From positions 1,257,780 through 1,321,779 of the forward strand of contig NZ_JAAOYW010000001.1 in NCBI RefSeq assembly GCF_011761235.1: DNA of 64,000 nt, in the 5' to 3' direction. Below the pieces are notes generated by a model. That model had not been told where the DNA came from, did no database searches, and worked only from the letters and a program-made list of their open reading frames with translations. The first letter of the stretch is position 1; the number at the start of each line of letters is the position of its first letter. Of this stretch, positions 16,328 through 25,686 are shown one piece after another. Source of the DNA: Frigoribacterium faeni. Its GTDB lineage: Bacteria; Actinomycetota; Actinomycetes; Actinomycetales; Microbacteriaceae. The position numbers were made by a program, and so were the translations under genes.

Positions 16328-17633
16328 CGTAGGTCTGCGCGTTCTGCTCCAGGATCTTGTCGACCTTCGTCGCCGCGTCGTCGAGGGCGTCCTGCGGCGA
16401 CTTCTTGCCGAGCACGGCCTCGCCGACCGCGGTGGTGATCTCGGCCGACGCGGCGCTGATGCCGGGCGAGACCGTCTCGTAGTGGGCGTAGGGCAGCTGC
16501 TCGAGGAACGGCGCCAGGTTCGGGTACTCCTCGACCAGCGCCGGGTCGTCGCGCACCTCGTTGGCCGCGGGCAGCTCGCCGGTCTCGGCCCAGCCGGCCG
16601 AGTTGTCGTTCATCCACTTGACGAACGTCGCGGCGGCCGAGGTCTCGTCGGCGCTCTGCCCCTTGTTGCTCGGGAAGATCCAGTCGGTCGAGCTCGACCA
16701 CACGGCCTTCTCGGTGCCGATCTGGGGCACGGGGGCGACCGAGAAGTCGACGTCCTGCAGCGCCTCGTTCGTGGTCTGCCAGACGCCGTTCCAGTTGTAG
16801 GCGTTCTCGCCCTTGACGAGGGCGTTGAAGTTGCCGTCCTGCGGCACGTTCTCGGGGCTGTAGCCCTTCTCGATCTGGTCGACCATGTGGGTCAGCGCCT
16901 TCACGCCCGCCTCGCTGTTGAAGGTCGCCTTCGTGACGTCGTCGTCGTAGAGGTCGCCGCCGAACTGCCAGAGGAGGCTCTGGAACTCGAAGGTGCCCGT
17001 GAACACGTAGCCGTCGACCCACTCGCCCTGGACCCCGGCCGCCTTGAGGGCCGCGAGGCTCGCCTCGTACGACTCGGCGTCGGTGGGGATCGTCGTGTCG
17101 ACGCCGGCCGCCTTCAGCACGTCGTTGTTGACGTAGAGCCCCAGCGGGGTGACGCTCCACGGGATGCCGTACTGGGTGCCCTGGTACTGGTTGCCCTCGA
17201 AGAGCCCCTCGGGGAAGTCGTCGGCGGTGTAGCCGAGGCCGTCGACGATGTCGCCGCTGTCGAGCAGCAGCCCCTGGGCGGCGTACGTGGCGACGTCGTC
17301 GCCGTGCGCGACGGCGACGTCCGGCCCCTTGCCCGCCTTGATGGCAAGCGGCATCTTCGCGGCGATGTCGGCCCACTCCATCGGGACGCTCTTGACGACG
17401 ATGTTGTCGTGCTCGCTGTTGAACTGCTCGACGAGCTCGGGGACGATCTTCGGCGCGGCGCCGCCGGTCCAGCCGTTCCAGAAGTCGATGGTCACCTTCG
17501 GGCCCGTGTAGTCGGCGCCCGAGACGCTGCCGGAGGAGTCGGACGCGCCGCCGGCGCTGCAGCCGGCGAGCGAGGCGCCGAGGCCCACGGTCGCGGCGAC
17601 GGCGACCATCCGGGTGACGAGGGATCTGTTCAT
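16320..17633 (-). CDS. Sugar ABC importer solute-binding lipoprotein (locus A)
   Basis: A 437-residue extracellular binding protein. The signal peptide ends in the lipobox SLAGC, followed by Ser/Gly-rich linker and the family 1 fold (VTIDFWNGWTGG, then LVEQFNSEHDNIVVKSV, PDVAVAHGDD and SVTPLGLYVNND). The chosen ATG follows an AAAGGAG ribosome site. It is the first gene of the leftward operon; a CAGCGCTG-centred LacI site lies about 85 bp upstream. The ligand is probably an oligosaccharide from hemicellulose or galactan, inferred from the GH43 and GH2 neighbours. Confidence 0.93.
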   Translation of the reverse strand: MNRSLVTRMVAVAATVGLGASLAGCSAGGASDSSGSVSGADYTGPKVTIDFWNGWTGGAAPKIVPELVEQFNSEHDNIVVKSVPMEWADIAAKMPLAIKAGKGPDVAVAHGDDVATYAAQGLLLDSGDIVDGLGYTADDFPEGLFEGNQYQGTQYGIPWSVTPLGLYVNNDVLKAAGVDTTIPTDAESYEASLAALKAAGVQGEWVDGYVFTGTFEFQSLLWQFGGDLYDDDVTKATFNSEAGVKALTHMVDQIEKGYSPENVPQDGNFNALVKGENAYNWNGVWQTTNEALQDVDFSVAPVPQIGTEKAVWSSSTDWIFPSNKGQSADETSAAATFVKWMNDNSAGWAETGELPAANEVRDDPALVEEYPNLAPFLEQLPYAHYETVSPGISAASAEITTAVGEAVLGKKSPQDALDDAATKVDKILEQNAQTYGG

Positions 17634-17717
17634 GGGGTGCTCTCCTTTGAGTACGACCACGCCGCCGTGCCGGAGCACGCTGTCGGCGACGGTGCCGTTG
17701 TTGGGTGATCGTATTTG

Positions 17718-17729
17718 TACAGCGCTGGA
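17718..17729. promoter_or_regulatory. LacI-family operator, copy 1 (importer promoter)
   Basis: TACAGCGCTGGA, centred on the palindrome CAGCGCTG, lies between the divergent binding-protein and LacI genes. An identical 12-mer lies before the GH2 gene at 18812. Shared presence upstream of functionally linked units supports a regulator binding site. Confidence 0.75.
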
Positions 17730-17786
17730 AACACGGCGTCAACCCCGTGCCCTAAGGTCGGGGACACCGATGCGAGGAGGTGAGCC

Positions 17787-18809
17787 ATGGCGAGGGCCAG
17801 ACTGCAGGACGTGGCCGAGGTCGCGGGCGTCTCGATGAAGACGGTGTCGAACGTCGTGCGCGGCTACGTGCACGTCTCGGCGAGCACGCGGGCCAAGGTG
17901 CAGCGCGCCATCGACGAGCTCGAGTACCGGCCGAACTCGACGGGCCGCAGCCTCGCGACGGGTCGCACCGGGCTGCTCGCCCTGGCGTTCAGCGACATCA
18001 GCATCCCCTACTACTCGGAGCTCGCCCGCTGCGTCTCCGACCTGGCGCGGCAGCGCGGGTACCGCCTGCTGCTCGAGCAGACCGACGGCACCCTCGACGC
18101 CGAGCGGGCGATCGTCTCCACGTCCGAGGCGGGCCTCGTCGACGGCGTGCTGTTCCAGCCGTCGGTGCTCGACTCGTCCGAGATCGCCCGGCACCGCGGC
18201 GACGTGCCCGTCGTGCTCCTCGGCGAGGCCAGGGCACCGCTGAGCGTGGACCACGTCATGATCGACAACGTGGCCGCCGCCCGCACGGTGACGCGCCACC
18301 TGGCGGATCTCGGCGCCCGGCGCATCGCGTTCCTCGGGCACGAGCGCACGGCGCTCAGCCCGACCTCGCGAGTGCGGCTCGAGGGCTACCAGGAGGGGCT
18401 CGAGGCCGAGGGCCTGCCGCTCGACATGGGCCTCGTCATCCCGAGCGCCGCCGTCTCGTCGGCGAGCGCCGCCGAGGCGGTGACCGCGGCCCTCGAGGCC
18501 GGCGTCCGCTTCGACGGGCTGGTCTGCCGCGACGACCTGGCGGCCATCGGCGCGCTCCGGGCCCTGGGCGACGCGGGCGTCCGCGTGCCGGACGACGTCG
18601 TGGTCACGGGCTGGGACGACGTCGCCATGGCCTCGTTCACCCAGCCGGGCCTCACGACGGTGCGGCCCGACCTCGTCGCGCTGACGACGAGGGCCCTCGA
18701 CATGCTCGAGGAGCGCATCGCCGGCTTCGACGAGCTGGGCCGGCACGTGCTCGTCGACTTCGAGGTCGTCCACCGCGGCAGCGCCCCCGCGCTGCCCCTC
18801 CACGCCTGA
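17787..18809 (+). CDS. LacI-family repressor of locus A
   Basis: A 340-residue LacI regulator: helix-turn-helix at residues about 5-25 (LQDVAEVAGVSMKTVSNVV), hinge helix YRPNSTGRSLATG, then a periplasmic-binding-protein-like sensor domain ending in the DDVVVTGWDDVAMASF-type segment. A GAGGAGG ribosome site precedes the ATG. It lies between the importer operon (divergent) and the GH2 gene (downstream), and matching operator sites precede both. It probably represses both until an imported sugar binds. Confidence 0.92.
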   Translation: MARARLQDVAEVAGVSMKTVSNVVRGYVHVSASTRAKVQRAIDELEYRPNSTGRSLATGRTGLLALAFSDISIPYYSELARCVSDLARQRGYRLLLEQTDGTLDAERAIVSTSEAGLVDGVLFQPSVLDSSEIARHRGDVPVVLLGEARAPLSVDHVMIDNVAAARTVTRHLADLGARRIAFLGHERTALSPTSRVRLEGYQEGLEAEGLPLDMGLVIPSAAVSSASAAEAVTAALEAGVRFDGLVCRDDLAAIGALRALGDAGVRVPDDVVVTGWDDVAMASFTQPGLTTVRPDLVALTTRALDMLEERIAGFDELGRHVLVDFEVVHRGSAPALPLHA

Positions 18810-18811
18810 TT

Positions 18812-18823
18812 TACAGCGCTGGA
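18812..18823. promoter_or_regulatory. LacI-family operator, copy 2 (GH2 promoter)
   Basis: A second exact TACAGCGCTGGA sits 3 bp after the LacI stop and about 20 bp before the GTG of the GH2 gene, so the GH2 gene has its own regulated promoter here rather than relying on read-through. Confidence 0.75.
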
Positions 18824-18844
18824 CATTTCCGGCACACTGTCCGC

Positions 18845-20719
18845 GTGACGACTTCACCGGGCGACGACGCCCCGACCCCGATCCGCGCCTCGCTGCAGGA
18901 CGGCACCCACCCCCGGCCGCAGCTGCTCCGCCGCGACTGGACCGACCTCTCCGGCCCGTGGGGCTTCGCGGTCGACGACGACGACGTCGGCGAGCACGAG
19001 GGCTGGCACCGCCGCCCGGTCGGCCCGCGCTCCATCGAGGTGCCGTTCCCGCCCGAGTCCCCCGCGTCGGGCATCGGCGACACCGGGTTCCACCCCGTCG
19101 TCTGGTACTCGCGGTCGGTCAGCCGGGACGAGCTCGACCGGACCGGCCTCGACGAGGCCGCGCCGCGCCTCCTCGTGCACCTCGGCGCCGTCGACCACCG
19201 CGCCCGCGTCTGGCTCAACGGCGTGCTGCTCGGCGAGCACGAGGGCGGGCACACCCCGTTCACCCTCGACGCCACCGAGGCCCTCGACCCCGAGAGCGAC
19301 GAGCAGCTGCTCGTCGTGCGCGCCGAGGACGACCCCTCGGACGTGACCCAGCCCCGCGGCAAGCAGGACTGGCGACTCGACCCGCACGTCATCTGGTACC
19401 ACCGCACGACGGGCATCTGGCAGCCGGTCTGGCTCGAGGCGGTGCCCCGGACGTCGATCCGCTCGCTGACGTGGACCACCGACCTGCCGCACGCGACCGT
19501 GGGGCTCGACGTCGAGCTGCGCGGGCCCGTGCCCGCCGCGGGCCGCGTCGAGGTCGTCGTCTCGCACGACGGCCGCGAGCTGGCCCGGGCGGGCGTCGCC
19601 GTGTCGTCGCGGCACGTGCCCGTGCGGCTCGTGCTGCCCGACCAGCGCAACGGGCAGTCGTACGAGGAGCTGCTCTGGTCGCCCGAGTCGCCGACGCTGC
19701 TCGACGCGACGGTGACGCTGTCGCCGGCGGGCGCGCCGGACGCCGGAGGCGCGGGCGGCGCGGGAGCGGGCGCCGCGACCGACGTCGTCGCGTCGTACCT
19801 CGGCCTGCGCTCGGTCGCGGTCGCCGAGGGCGCCTTCGTGCTGAACGACCGCCCGTACCACGTGCGCAGCGTGCTCGCGCAGGGCTACTGGCCCGAGTCG
19901 CACCTGGCGGCCCCGAGCGCCGAGGCGCTGCGCGTCGAGGTCGAGCTGGTCAAGTCGCTCGGCTTCACGGCGGTGCGCGTGCACCAGAAGGTCGAGGACC
20001 CCCGGTTCCTCTGGTGGGCCGACCGCCTGGGGCTGCTGGTGTGGGGCGAGATGGCGGGCGCCTTCGAGTTCTCGCCGACCGCCGTCGCCCGCCTCGCCGC
20101 CGAGTGGACCGAGGCCGTGCGGCGCGACGTCTCGCACCCGTGCATCGTCACCTGGGTGCCGGTCAACGAGAGCTGGGGCGTGCAGCACATCGCGCACGAC
20201 CCCGCGCAGCAGGCCTTCGCCCGGTCGATGGCCGACCTGACGCGGGCCCTCGACCCGTCCCGGCCGGTCGTCTCGAACGACGGCTGGGAGCACGTCGCGT
20301 CCGACATCGTCTCGGTGCACGACTACGAGGCGGACCCCGAGGTGCTCGCCGAGCGGTACGGAGCCGGGGAGGCGCGCCGCCGGCTGCTGGACGGCTTCGG
20401 CCCCGCAGGCCGCCGGGTCCTCCTGCCCGGCACGACGAGCCCCGACGCCCCCGTGATGCTCACCGAGTTCGGCGGCATCCGCTACGACACGTCGGAGGGC
20501 GGCACCGAGGGCGCCTGGGGCTACTCGAGCGCCGGCAGCCCTGAGCAGTTCGCCGAGCACCTCACCGGGGTGCTCGGGGCGGTGACGGCGAGCCCGTTCC
20601 TCGCCGGCTTCTGCTACACGCAGCTCACGGACACGCGGCAGGAGGCCAACGGCCTCCTCGACGAACGTCGCCGACCGAAGATCCCGGTCGAGGTCGTGCG
20701 GGCGGCCGTGCGCGGCTGA
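18845..20719 (+). CDS. Glycoside hydrolase family 2 enzyme (beta-galactosidase/glucuronidase-like)
   Basis: A 624-residue cytoplasmic enzyme without signal peptide. It has an N-terminal jelly-roll sugar-binding domain (LSGPWGFAVDDDD, RVWLNGVLLGEHEGGHTPF), an immunoglobulin-like middle domain with a Gly/Ala-rich loop (about residues 298-314), and a C-terminal TIM barrel with acid/base Glu442 in VNESWG and nucleophile Glu541 in LTEFGG. The closing GFCYTQLTDTRQEANGLL is typical of GH2. It probably cleaves the disaccharides or oligosaccharides imported by locus A. The GTG start lies directly after a LacI operator. Confidence 0.87.
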   Translation: MTTSPGDDAPTPIRASLQDGTHPRPQLLRRDWTDLSGPWGFAVDDDDVGEHEGWHRRPVGPRSIEVPFPPESPASGIGDTGFHPVVWYSRSVSRDELDRTGLDEAAPRLLVHLGAVDHRARVWLNGVLLGEHEGGHTPFTLDATEALDPESDEQLLVVRAEDDPSDVTQPRGKQDWRLDPHVIWYHRTTGIWQPVWLEAVPRTSIRSLTWTTDLPHATVGLDVELRGPVPAAGRVEVVVSHDGRELARAGVAVSSRHVPVRLVLPDQRNGQSYEELLWSPESPTLLDATVTLSPAGAPDAGGAGGAGAGAATDVVASYLGLRSVAVAEGAFVLNDRPYHVRSVLAQGYWPESHLAAPSAEALRVEVELVKSLGFTAVRVHQKVEDPRFLWWADRLGLLVWGEMAGAFEFSPTAVARLAAEWTEAVRRDVSHPCIVTWVPVNESWGVQHIAHDPAQQAFARSMADLTRALDPSRPVVSNDGWEHVASDIVSVHDYEADPEVLAERYGAGEARRRLLDGFGPAGRRVLLPGTTSPDAPVMLTEFGGIRYDTSEGGTEGAWGYSSAGSPEQFAEHLTGVLGAVTASPFLAGFCYTQLTDTRQEANGLLDERRRPKIPVEVVRAAVRG

Positions 20720-20758
20720 CCCCCGGCGCGTGACGGGGGCGCTCGGTACGGTGGGGCC

Positions 20759-22228
20759 GTGCACCCCCTCGAGAAGACCGTCGTCGACCTCGCCCGCGCC
20801 GCGGCGGCCCGCGTGCCGTGGGACGGCCTGGACGCCGTGTTCGGCGAGGTCGCGGGCATCACGACCTGCCGCGTCTTCGTCTCGCACCCGCAGCACGGGC
20901 GCCGGCTCGTGCCCGCGCCGGCCGAGCTGCGCTCGACCTTCGTCGAGCTGCGCAACGAGACCGCCGACCCCGAGCGCGGCGCGTGGTTCGTCGCCTCCCT
21001 CCACATCAGCCGGCACCTCACCGGCGAGACGGTGCACGAGACGTTCACGTACGACCACGACGGCCGCCCGGCGTTCCTCGCCCACAGCGCCCGCGAGGGC
21101 GTGCGGCCGGTGCCGGCGCTCCCCTACGACACCGACTTCGTGCTCGACCTCGCCGACCACCCGCGGTCGCGCCGGCACACGCCGGCCTGGCTGGCGAGCG
21201 CGGTCCGCCGGCCGCAGACCCACGACGACGAGCTGCTCGAGCCGGGAGCGCGCGGCGAGGCGCGCCTCCTCGTCCGGCAGCTGGCGATGGACGTCGTCGA
21301 CGCCCACCGCGGCGTGACGTGGTCGCGCGCCGACCACGAGTTCGTCGTCCTCGACCGGTGGGCCTCGGTCACGAGCAGCACCCTGCTGCAGGACGGCACG
21401 CTCTGGCAGGGCGGCCCGCTGCTGCCCGACCGGGCCGTCGACCTCGTGCGCGAGCTGCGCGAGACCACGACCGATCCGCAGCGGGGCGCGTGGCTGAGCG
21501 CCCTGTTCACGGTGCTGCCGGACGCCTCCTTCGACCTGCGCCTCAACGCCGACGTGCGGCCGTACACGAACGGGCCCGACCGCTGGCGCGCCCCCGAGCC
21601 CCCCGAGGCCGCGACGCCCGGCGACGCCGCCTGGGTCGCCGACCTCGAGACCCACCCCCGGGCGCCCGAGCACCTGCCCGCCTGGTGGGCCGCGGTCGTC
21701 GAGTCCGAGCGGCAGCGGGCCGAGCGGCACGCGTCGACCCCGTTCGCCGAGACGCGGATCGGCGCCGCCGTGGCGGCTCCCTCCCCGGGCCTGGCCCCGA
21801 CGCTCGCGGACCTGGCCGACGAGCCCTCCTGGCGCGTGCTCTTCGCGTACGTCGAGCCGTGCCTGCTGCACGAGCTGCGCACGGGCTCGTGGGAGGCGCT
21901 CGACGAGCCCGACGAACGGTGGCTGTGGCCGCGCACCCTCGAGGCCCTCGTGCCCGTCGTGCTCGGCGACGTCGAGGACGCCCTGGCCCGCGACGGCCAC
22001 CGGGTCGGGCTGCTCGCCGACGCCGCGGACGCCCTGGGACGGCACGGCCGCGGCCCGGCCGGCCTCGACGAGGTCCTCGCCGAGCCGGTCGACCGCGACG
22101 AGCCCGTCGGCCCCGACATGTCCGAGCCCGCGGACGAGCTCTTCTTCGCCCTCGGCGACGTGCTCGCCGAGGCGATCGGCGCCCAGGTCGACGCGAGGTT
22201 CCCCGGCGTGCGGGCCGAGCTCGGCTGA
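20759..22228 (+). CDS. Hypothetical protein with two tandem YezG/DUF600-like repeats
   Basis: A 489-residue soluble protein. Two segments, about residues 35-150 and 200-320, share a pattern: LRxxxxELR, T-DPxRGAW, a hydrophobic strand, an acidic/aromatic stretch, then DLxxHPRxxxHxPAWx. The pattern recalls single-domain YezG/DUF600 proteins, some of which are immunity partners of polymorphic toxins; that link is tentative. The C-terminal 150 residues are an alpha-helical acidic region with no known motif. It is transcribed from 40 bp after the GH2 gene but no toxin lies beside it. Confidence 0.6.
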   Translation: MHPLEKTVVDLARAAAARVPWDGLDAVFGEVAGITTCRVFVSHPQHGRRLVPAPAELRSTFVELRNETADPERGAWFVASLHISRHLTGETVHETFTYDHDGRPAFLAHSAREGVRPVPALPYDTDFVLDLADHPRSRRHTPAWLASAVRRPQTHDDELLEPGARGEARLLVRQLAMDVVDAHRGVTWSRADHEFVVLDRWASVTSSTLLQDGTLWQGGPLLPDRAVDLVRELRETTTDPQRGAWLSALFTVLPDASFDLRLNADVRPYTNGPDRWRAPEPPEAATPGDAAWVADLETHPRAPEHLPAWWAAVVESERQRAERHASTPFAETRIGAAVAAPSPGLAPTLADLADEPSWRVLFAYVEPCLLHELRTGSWEALDEPDERWLWPRTLEALVPVVLGDVEDALARDGHRVGLLADAADALGRHGRGPAGLDEVLAEPVDRDEPVGPDMSEPADELFFALGDVLAEAIGAQVDARFPGVRAELG

Positions 22229-22267
22229 GCTCGACCGCACACCGGGCCCCCGACCCGCCTGCCGGCC

Positions 22268-24754
22268 TCAGCCGAGCTCGACCGCGACGCCCACCACGCG
22301 CTCGTCGTCGAGGCCGACGAGGTGCACCGGCCCGGTCAGGGCGACCTGCGCCTCCGTCTCGCGCCGGTCGCACGAGGCGCCGACCCAGAGGTCGACGGCG
22401 CCGGGCTCGACGACGCGGCGCATCCGACGGTCGCTGAACGCGAGGCGCGGGGTCGGCACGCGGAAGGCGACCCGCGCCTCCTGCCCCGGCTCGAGCGCGA
22501 CCCGGGCGTAGCCGAGCAGCTGCGCCACCGGACGGGTCACCGAGGCGACGACGTCGTGGGCGTAGAGCTGCACCACGTCGGTGCCCGCCCGGGCGCCCGT
22601 GTTCCGCACCGTCACGGTCGCCGTGAACGCGCCTCCTGCGGGCACCTCGGCGGGCGCGCCGGACGCGTCGTCCGCGCCGCCTGCCCCGTCGGCGCCGCCC
22701 GTGACCGTGAGCTGCGACCGCTTGAAGGTCGTGTACGACAGGCCGTGGCCGAACGGCAGCACGGGCGTGCTGTCGGCGCTCGTGACCTCGCTGGGCCCGC
22801 CGAGCGGCGGGTGCAGGTACGAGAACGGCTGCGCCCCCGCCGAGCGCGGCAGCGAGACGGGCAGCCGGCCCGACGGCACGACGCTGCCCGAGAGCACGCC
22901 GGCGATCGCGGGCGCGCCCTCCTCCCCCGGGAAGAACGCCTGCACGACGGCCCCGGGAGCCCCGGGCCCCGAGATCGCCCAGCCGATCGCGTAGGGACGA
23001 CCCGACAGCACGACCAGCACGACCGGCGTGCCGGTAGCGACGACCGCCTCCACGAGGTCGCGCTGCGCACCCGGCAGCTCCAGGCTCTCGACGTCGTTGC
23101 CCTCGCCGACGGTGCCCCGGCCGAAGAGCCCGGCGCGGTCGCCGACCACGACGACGGCGACGTCGGACGCGGTCGCCTCGCGGACGGCCTCGTCGATGCC
23201 GGACCGGTCGTCGCCCTCGACCTCGCAGCCGCGCACGACGACGAGCTCGGCGTCGGACAGCTCGGCCCGCAGCGCCTCGGCCACCGTCGGCACGGCGATG
23301 CCCGTGGGCACGCCGGGGTGGTGCGCCAGCACGTGGTTGACGAACGAGTAGCAGCCCATCAGCGCCTCGGTGCTGTCGGCGTTGGGGCCGATCAGCGCGA
23401 CGCGGGCGGGCGCGGCGAGCGGCAGCGTGCCGTCGTTCGTGAGCAGCACGACCGACTCGTCGGCCAGGCGGCGCGCCACGGCGCGGTGCGCCGGGCTGTC
23501 GAGGTCGATCTCGGTCGGCGGGCCGTCCGGGGCGGCGTCGCCGTCGCGGCCGGCGTCGCGGGCAGCGTCGCGGTCACCGTCGCCGTCGCGGGCGGCCTCG
23601 CCGTCGTGGTCGCCGACGCCCTCGAGCAGGCCGAGGTCCTCCTTCTGCGTGAGCACCCGGGCGACCGCGAGGTCGACGAGCGACTCGTCGACCAGGCCGG
23701 CGCGCACGCGCTCGGCGAGCGGCGCCAGATAGGCGTCGCCGGTCGGCAGCTCGACGTCGATGCCGGCCCCGAGCGCCAGCGCGGCGGCCTCGCCGCGGTC
23801 GGCCGCGACGGCGTGCATCACCTCGAGGAACGCCACCGAGAAGTAGTCGGAGACGACGACGCCGTCGAAGCCCCACTCGCCGCGCAGCAGGTCGGTCAGG
23901 TGCTCGGGCGTCGACCCGACGGGCACGCCGTCGATCTCGGCGTACGAGTTCATCACCGAGCGCACCCCGCCGTCGCGCACCGCCATCTCGAACGGCGGCA
24001 GCAGCACGTCGGCCAGGTAGCGCGGCCCGACGTTCGCGGGCGCGTGGTTGCGGCCCGCGTCCGACAGCGAGTACCCGACGAAGTGCTTCAGCGTCGCGTG
24101 CACCCCCGCCGACTGGAGGCCGCGCACGTAGGCGGTGCCGATGGTGCCGACGACGTACGGGTCCTCGGCGATGCACTCGTCGACGCGTCCCCAGCGCGGG
24201 TCGCGGATCACGTCGAGCACCGGGGCGAGCCCCTGGTGCACGCCGAGCTCGCGCATCGAGCCGCCGATCAGGGCCGCCATCTCGTGCACGAGGTCGGGAT
24301 CGAAGGAGGCGCCCCACGCGAGGGGCGTCGGGAACGTCGCGGCCTGCCACGCGGCGAGCCCCGTGAGGCACTCCTCGTGCACGATCGCCGGGATGCCGAG
24401 ACGGGTCTCGGTGCGCAGGCGGCGCTGCTCCTCCCAGAGCCACGCGGCACGCTGCACCGGGTCGACCGGTCGCGTGCCGTAGACCCGCGTGAGGTGGCCG
24501 AGGCCGTGGGCCGTCGCGGCGTCGTAGTCGCCGTTGGGGGCCATGTCGCCCTGCATCGGCGCCACGGCGCCGCCGCCCTGGTCGACCCACCAGCCGACCA
24601 GCTGGGCGAGCTTCTCGTCGAGCGACATGTCGTCGAGGAGGCGGCGGACGCGGTCGCTGAGACCGACGCCGGTCCAGCGCGTGCCGGCCCCCGCCTCCTC
24701 GGGTCCGCCCTCGTCGCCGTGGCGACCGTCCGTGTGCTGCATCTCGATGGTCAT
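22268..24754 (-). CDS. Glycoside hydrolase family 3 beta-glucosidase/xylosidase
   Basis: An 828-residue cytoplasmic enzyme (no signal peptide). The N-terminal barrel carries LKHFVGY and nucleophile Asp303 in VVSDYFS; an alpha/beta sandwich follows (ALIGPNADSTEALMGCYS, GDRAGLFGRGTVGEGND), then a fibronectin III-like C-terminal domain (FGHGLSYTTF, NTGARAGTDVVQLY). Between barrel and sandwich is an unusual Asp/Gly/Arg/Ala-rich linker of about 30 residues (about 380-412) from a GTCGC-rich repeat. Its ATG overlaps the permease stop, so it closes the locus B operon and probably hydrolyses the imported beta-linked sugar. Confidence 0.92.
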   Translation of the reverse strand: MTIEMQHTDGRHGDEGGPEEAGAGTRWTGVGLSDRVRRLLDDMSLDEKLAQLVGWWVDQGGGAVAPMQGDMAPNGDYDAATAHGLGHLTRVYGTRPVDPVQRAAWLWEEQRRLRTETRLGIPAIVHEECLTGLAAWQAATFPTPLAWGASFDPDLVHEMAALIGGSMRELGVHQGLAPVLDVIRDPRWGRVDECIAEDPYVVGTIGTAYVRGLQSAGVHATLKHFVGYSLSDAGRNHAPANVGPRYLADVLLPPFEMAVRDGGVRSVMNSYAEIDGVPVGSTPEHLTDLLRGEWGFDGVVVSDYFSVAFLEVMHAVAADRGEAAALALGAGIDVELPTGDAYLAPLAERVRAGLVDESLVDLAVARVLTQKEDLGLLEGVGDHDGEAARDGDGDRDAARDAGRDGDAAPDGPPTEIDLDSPAHRAVARRLADESVVLLTNDGTLPLAAPARVALIGPNADSTEALMGCYSFVNHVLAHHPGVPTGIAVPTVAEALRAELSDAELVVVRGCEVEGDDRSGIDEAVREATASDVAVVVVGDRAGLFGRGTVGEGNDVESLELPGAQRDLVEAVVATGTPVVLVVLSGRPYAIGWAISGPGAPGAVVQAFFPGEEGAPAIAGVLSGSVVPSGRLPVSLPRSAGAQPFSYLHPPLGGPSEVTSADSTPVLPFGHGLSYTTFKRSQLTVTGGADGAGGADDASGAPAEVPAGGAFTATVTVRNTGARAGTDVVQLYAHDVVASVTRPVAQLLGYARVALEPGQEARVAFRVPTPRLAFSDRRMRRVVEPGAVDLWVGASCDRRETEAQVALTGPVHLVGLDDERVVGVAVELG

Positions 24755-25686
24755 CCCTTCACCGCCCCGGTCAGGCCGCCGACGATGCGGCGCTCGAACA
24801 GGCTGAAGAAGATCAGCGCGGGCAGCATCGACAGCGCCGTGAAGGCGAGCACCCTGGCCGTGTCGACCGAGTACTGCGACGAGAACGCCTGCACGCCGAG
24901 CGGCAGGGTGAACGTCGACGGGTCGTTGAGGATGAACAGCGGCAGCAGGTACGAGTTCCAGGCGCCGATGAAGGCGAGGATGCCGACCGTGATCACGCCG
25001 GGCAGCGACAGGCGCACCACCATGCGGAAGAAGAAGCCGAGGCGGCTGCAGCCGTCGATGAACGCGGCCTCCTCGATCTCGTCGGGGATGGCCCGCAGGA
25101 ACGGCACGAGGATGATGATCGTCGTCGGCAGCGCGAACGCGATCTGCGGCAGGATCACCCCCGCGAGCGAGTTCGTCAGGCCGAGGTCGCGGATCACGAG
25201 GTAGAGCGGCGTGATCGCGACGGTCATCGGGAACATCAGCCCGGCGGCGAACAGGGCGTAGAGCACGCCGCGGCCCGCGAAGCGGTAGCGCGCCAGCACG
25301 TAGCTCGCGGCGAGGCCGAGGGCGACCGTGCCGATGGTGGTGACCCCGGCCGAGATCAGCGAGTTGCCGACCTGCCGCCAGAAGGTGCCGCCGGTGAGCA
25401 CGTCGAGGTAGTTGCCGACCTGCCAGGGGCTGGGGAACCCGGAGGGGTCGGTCGTGATCTGCGCGTTGGTGCGGAAGCCGCCGAGCACGATGAACGCGAC
25501 GGGCGCGAGCATCGCCACGATGACGACCACCGCGACCACGTACGCGACGCCGCGTCCGGGGTCGGCGATGCCGCGCCTCCTGCGGGTCGGTCGACCGGCG
25601 GTCGACCGGGGCGGACGCGACTGCGCGCCTCCGCCGTCGGGGCCCGCCGCGCCGCGGGGGCGAGCGGGCAGGGTGCTCGCGGTCAT
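24751..25686 (-). CDS. Sugar ABC importer permease, MalG-like (locus B)
   Basis: A 311-residue permease with six helices after a 45-residue basic, Arg/Pro-rich tail. The EAA loop is EIEEAAFIDGCSRLGFFFRM, and the C-terminus ends FERRIVGGLTGAVKG as is common in this subgroup. Start and stop each overlap neighbours by 4 bp. No cognate ATPase is nearby. Confidence 0.92.
   Translation of the reverse strand: MTASTLPARPRGAAGPDGGGAQSRPPRSTAGRPTRRRRGIADPGRGVAYVVAVVVIVAMLAPVAFIVLGGFRTNAQITTDPSGFPSPWQVGNYLDVLTGGTFWRQVGNSLISAGVTTIGTVALGLAASYVLARYRFAGRGVLYALFAAGLMFPMTVAITPLYLVIRDLGLTNSLAGVILPQIAFALPTTIIILVPFLRAIPDEIEEAAFIDGCSRLGFFFRMVVRLSLPGVITVGILAFIGAWNSYLLPLFILNDPSTFTLPLGVQAFSSQYSVDTARVLAFTALSMLPALIFFSLFERRIVGGLTGAVKG

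Noticed and set aside
18854..22240. Open frame of 1128 codons on the minus strand opposite GH2 and the YezG-like gene
   Set aside because: It spans two clear plus-strand genes and their gap; the translation is low-complexity Arg/Gly/Val/His with no domain.
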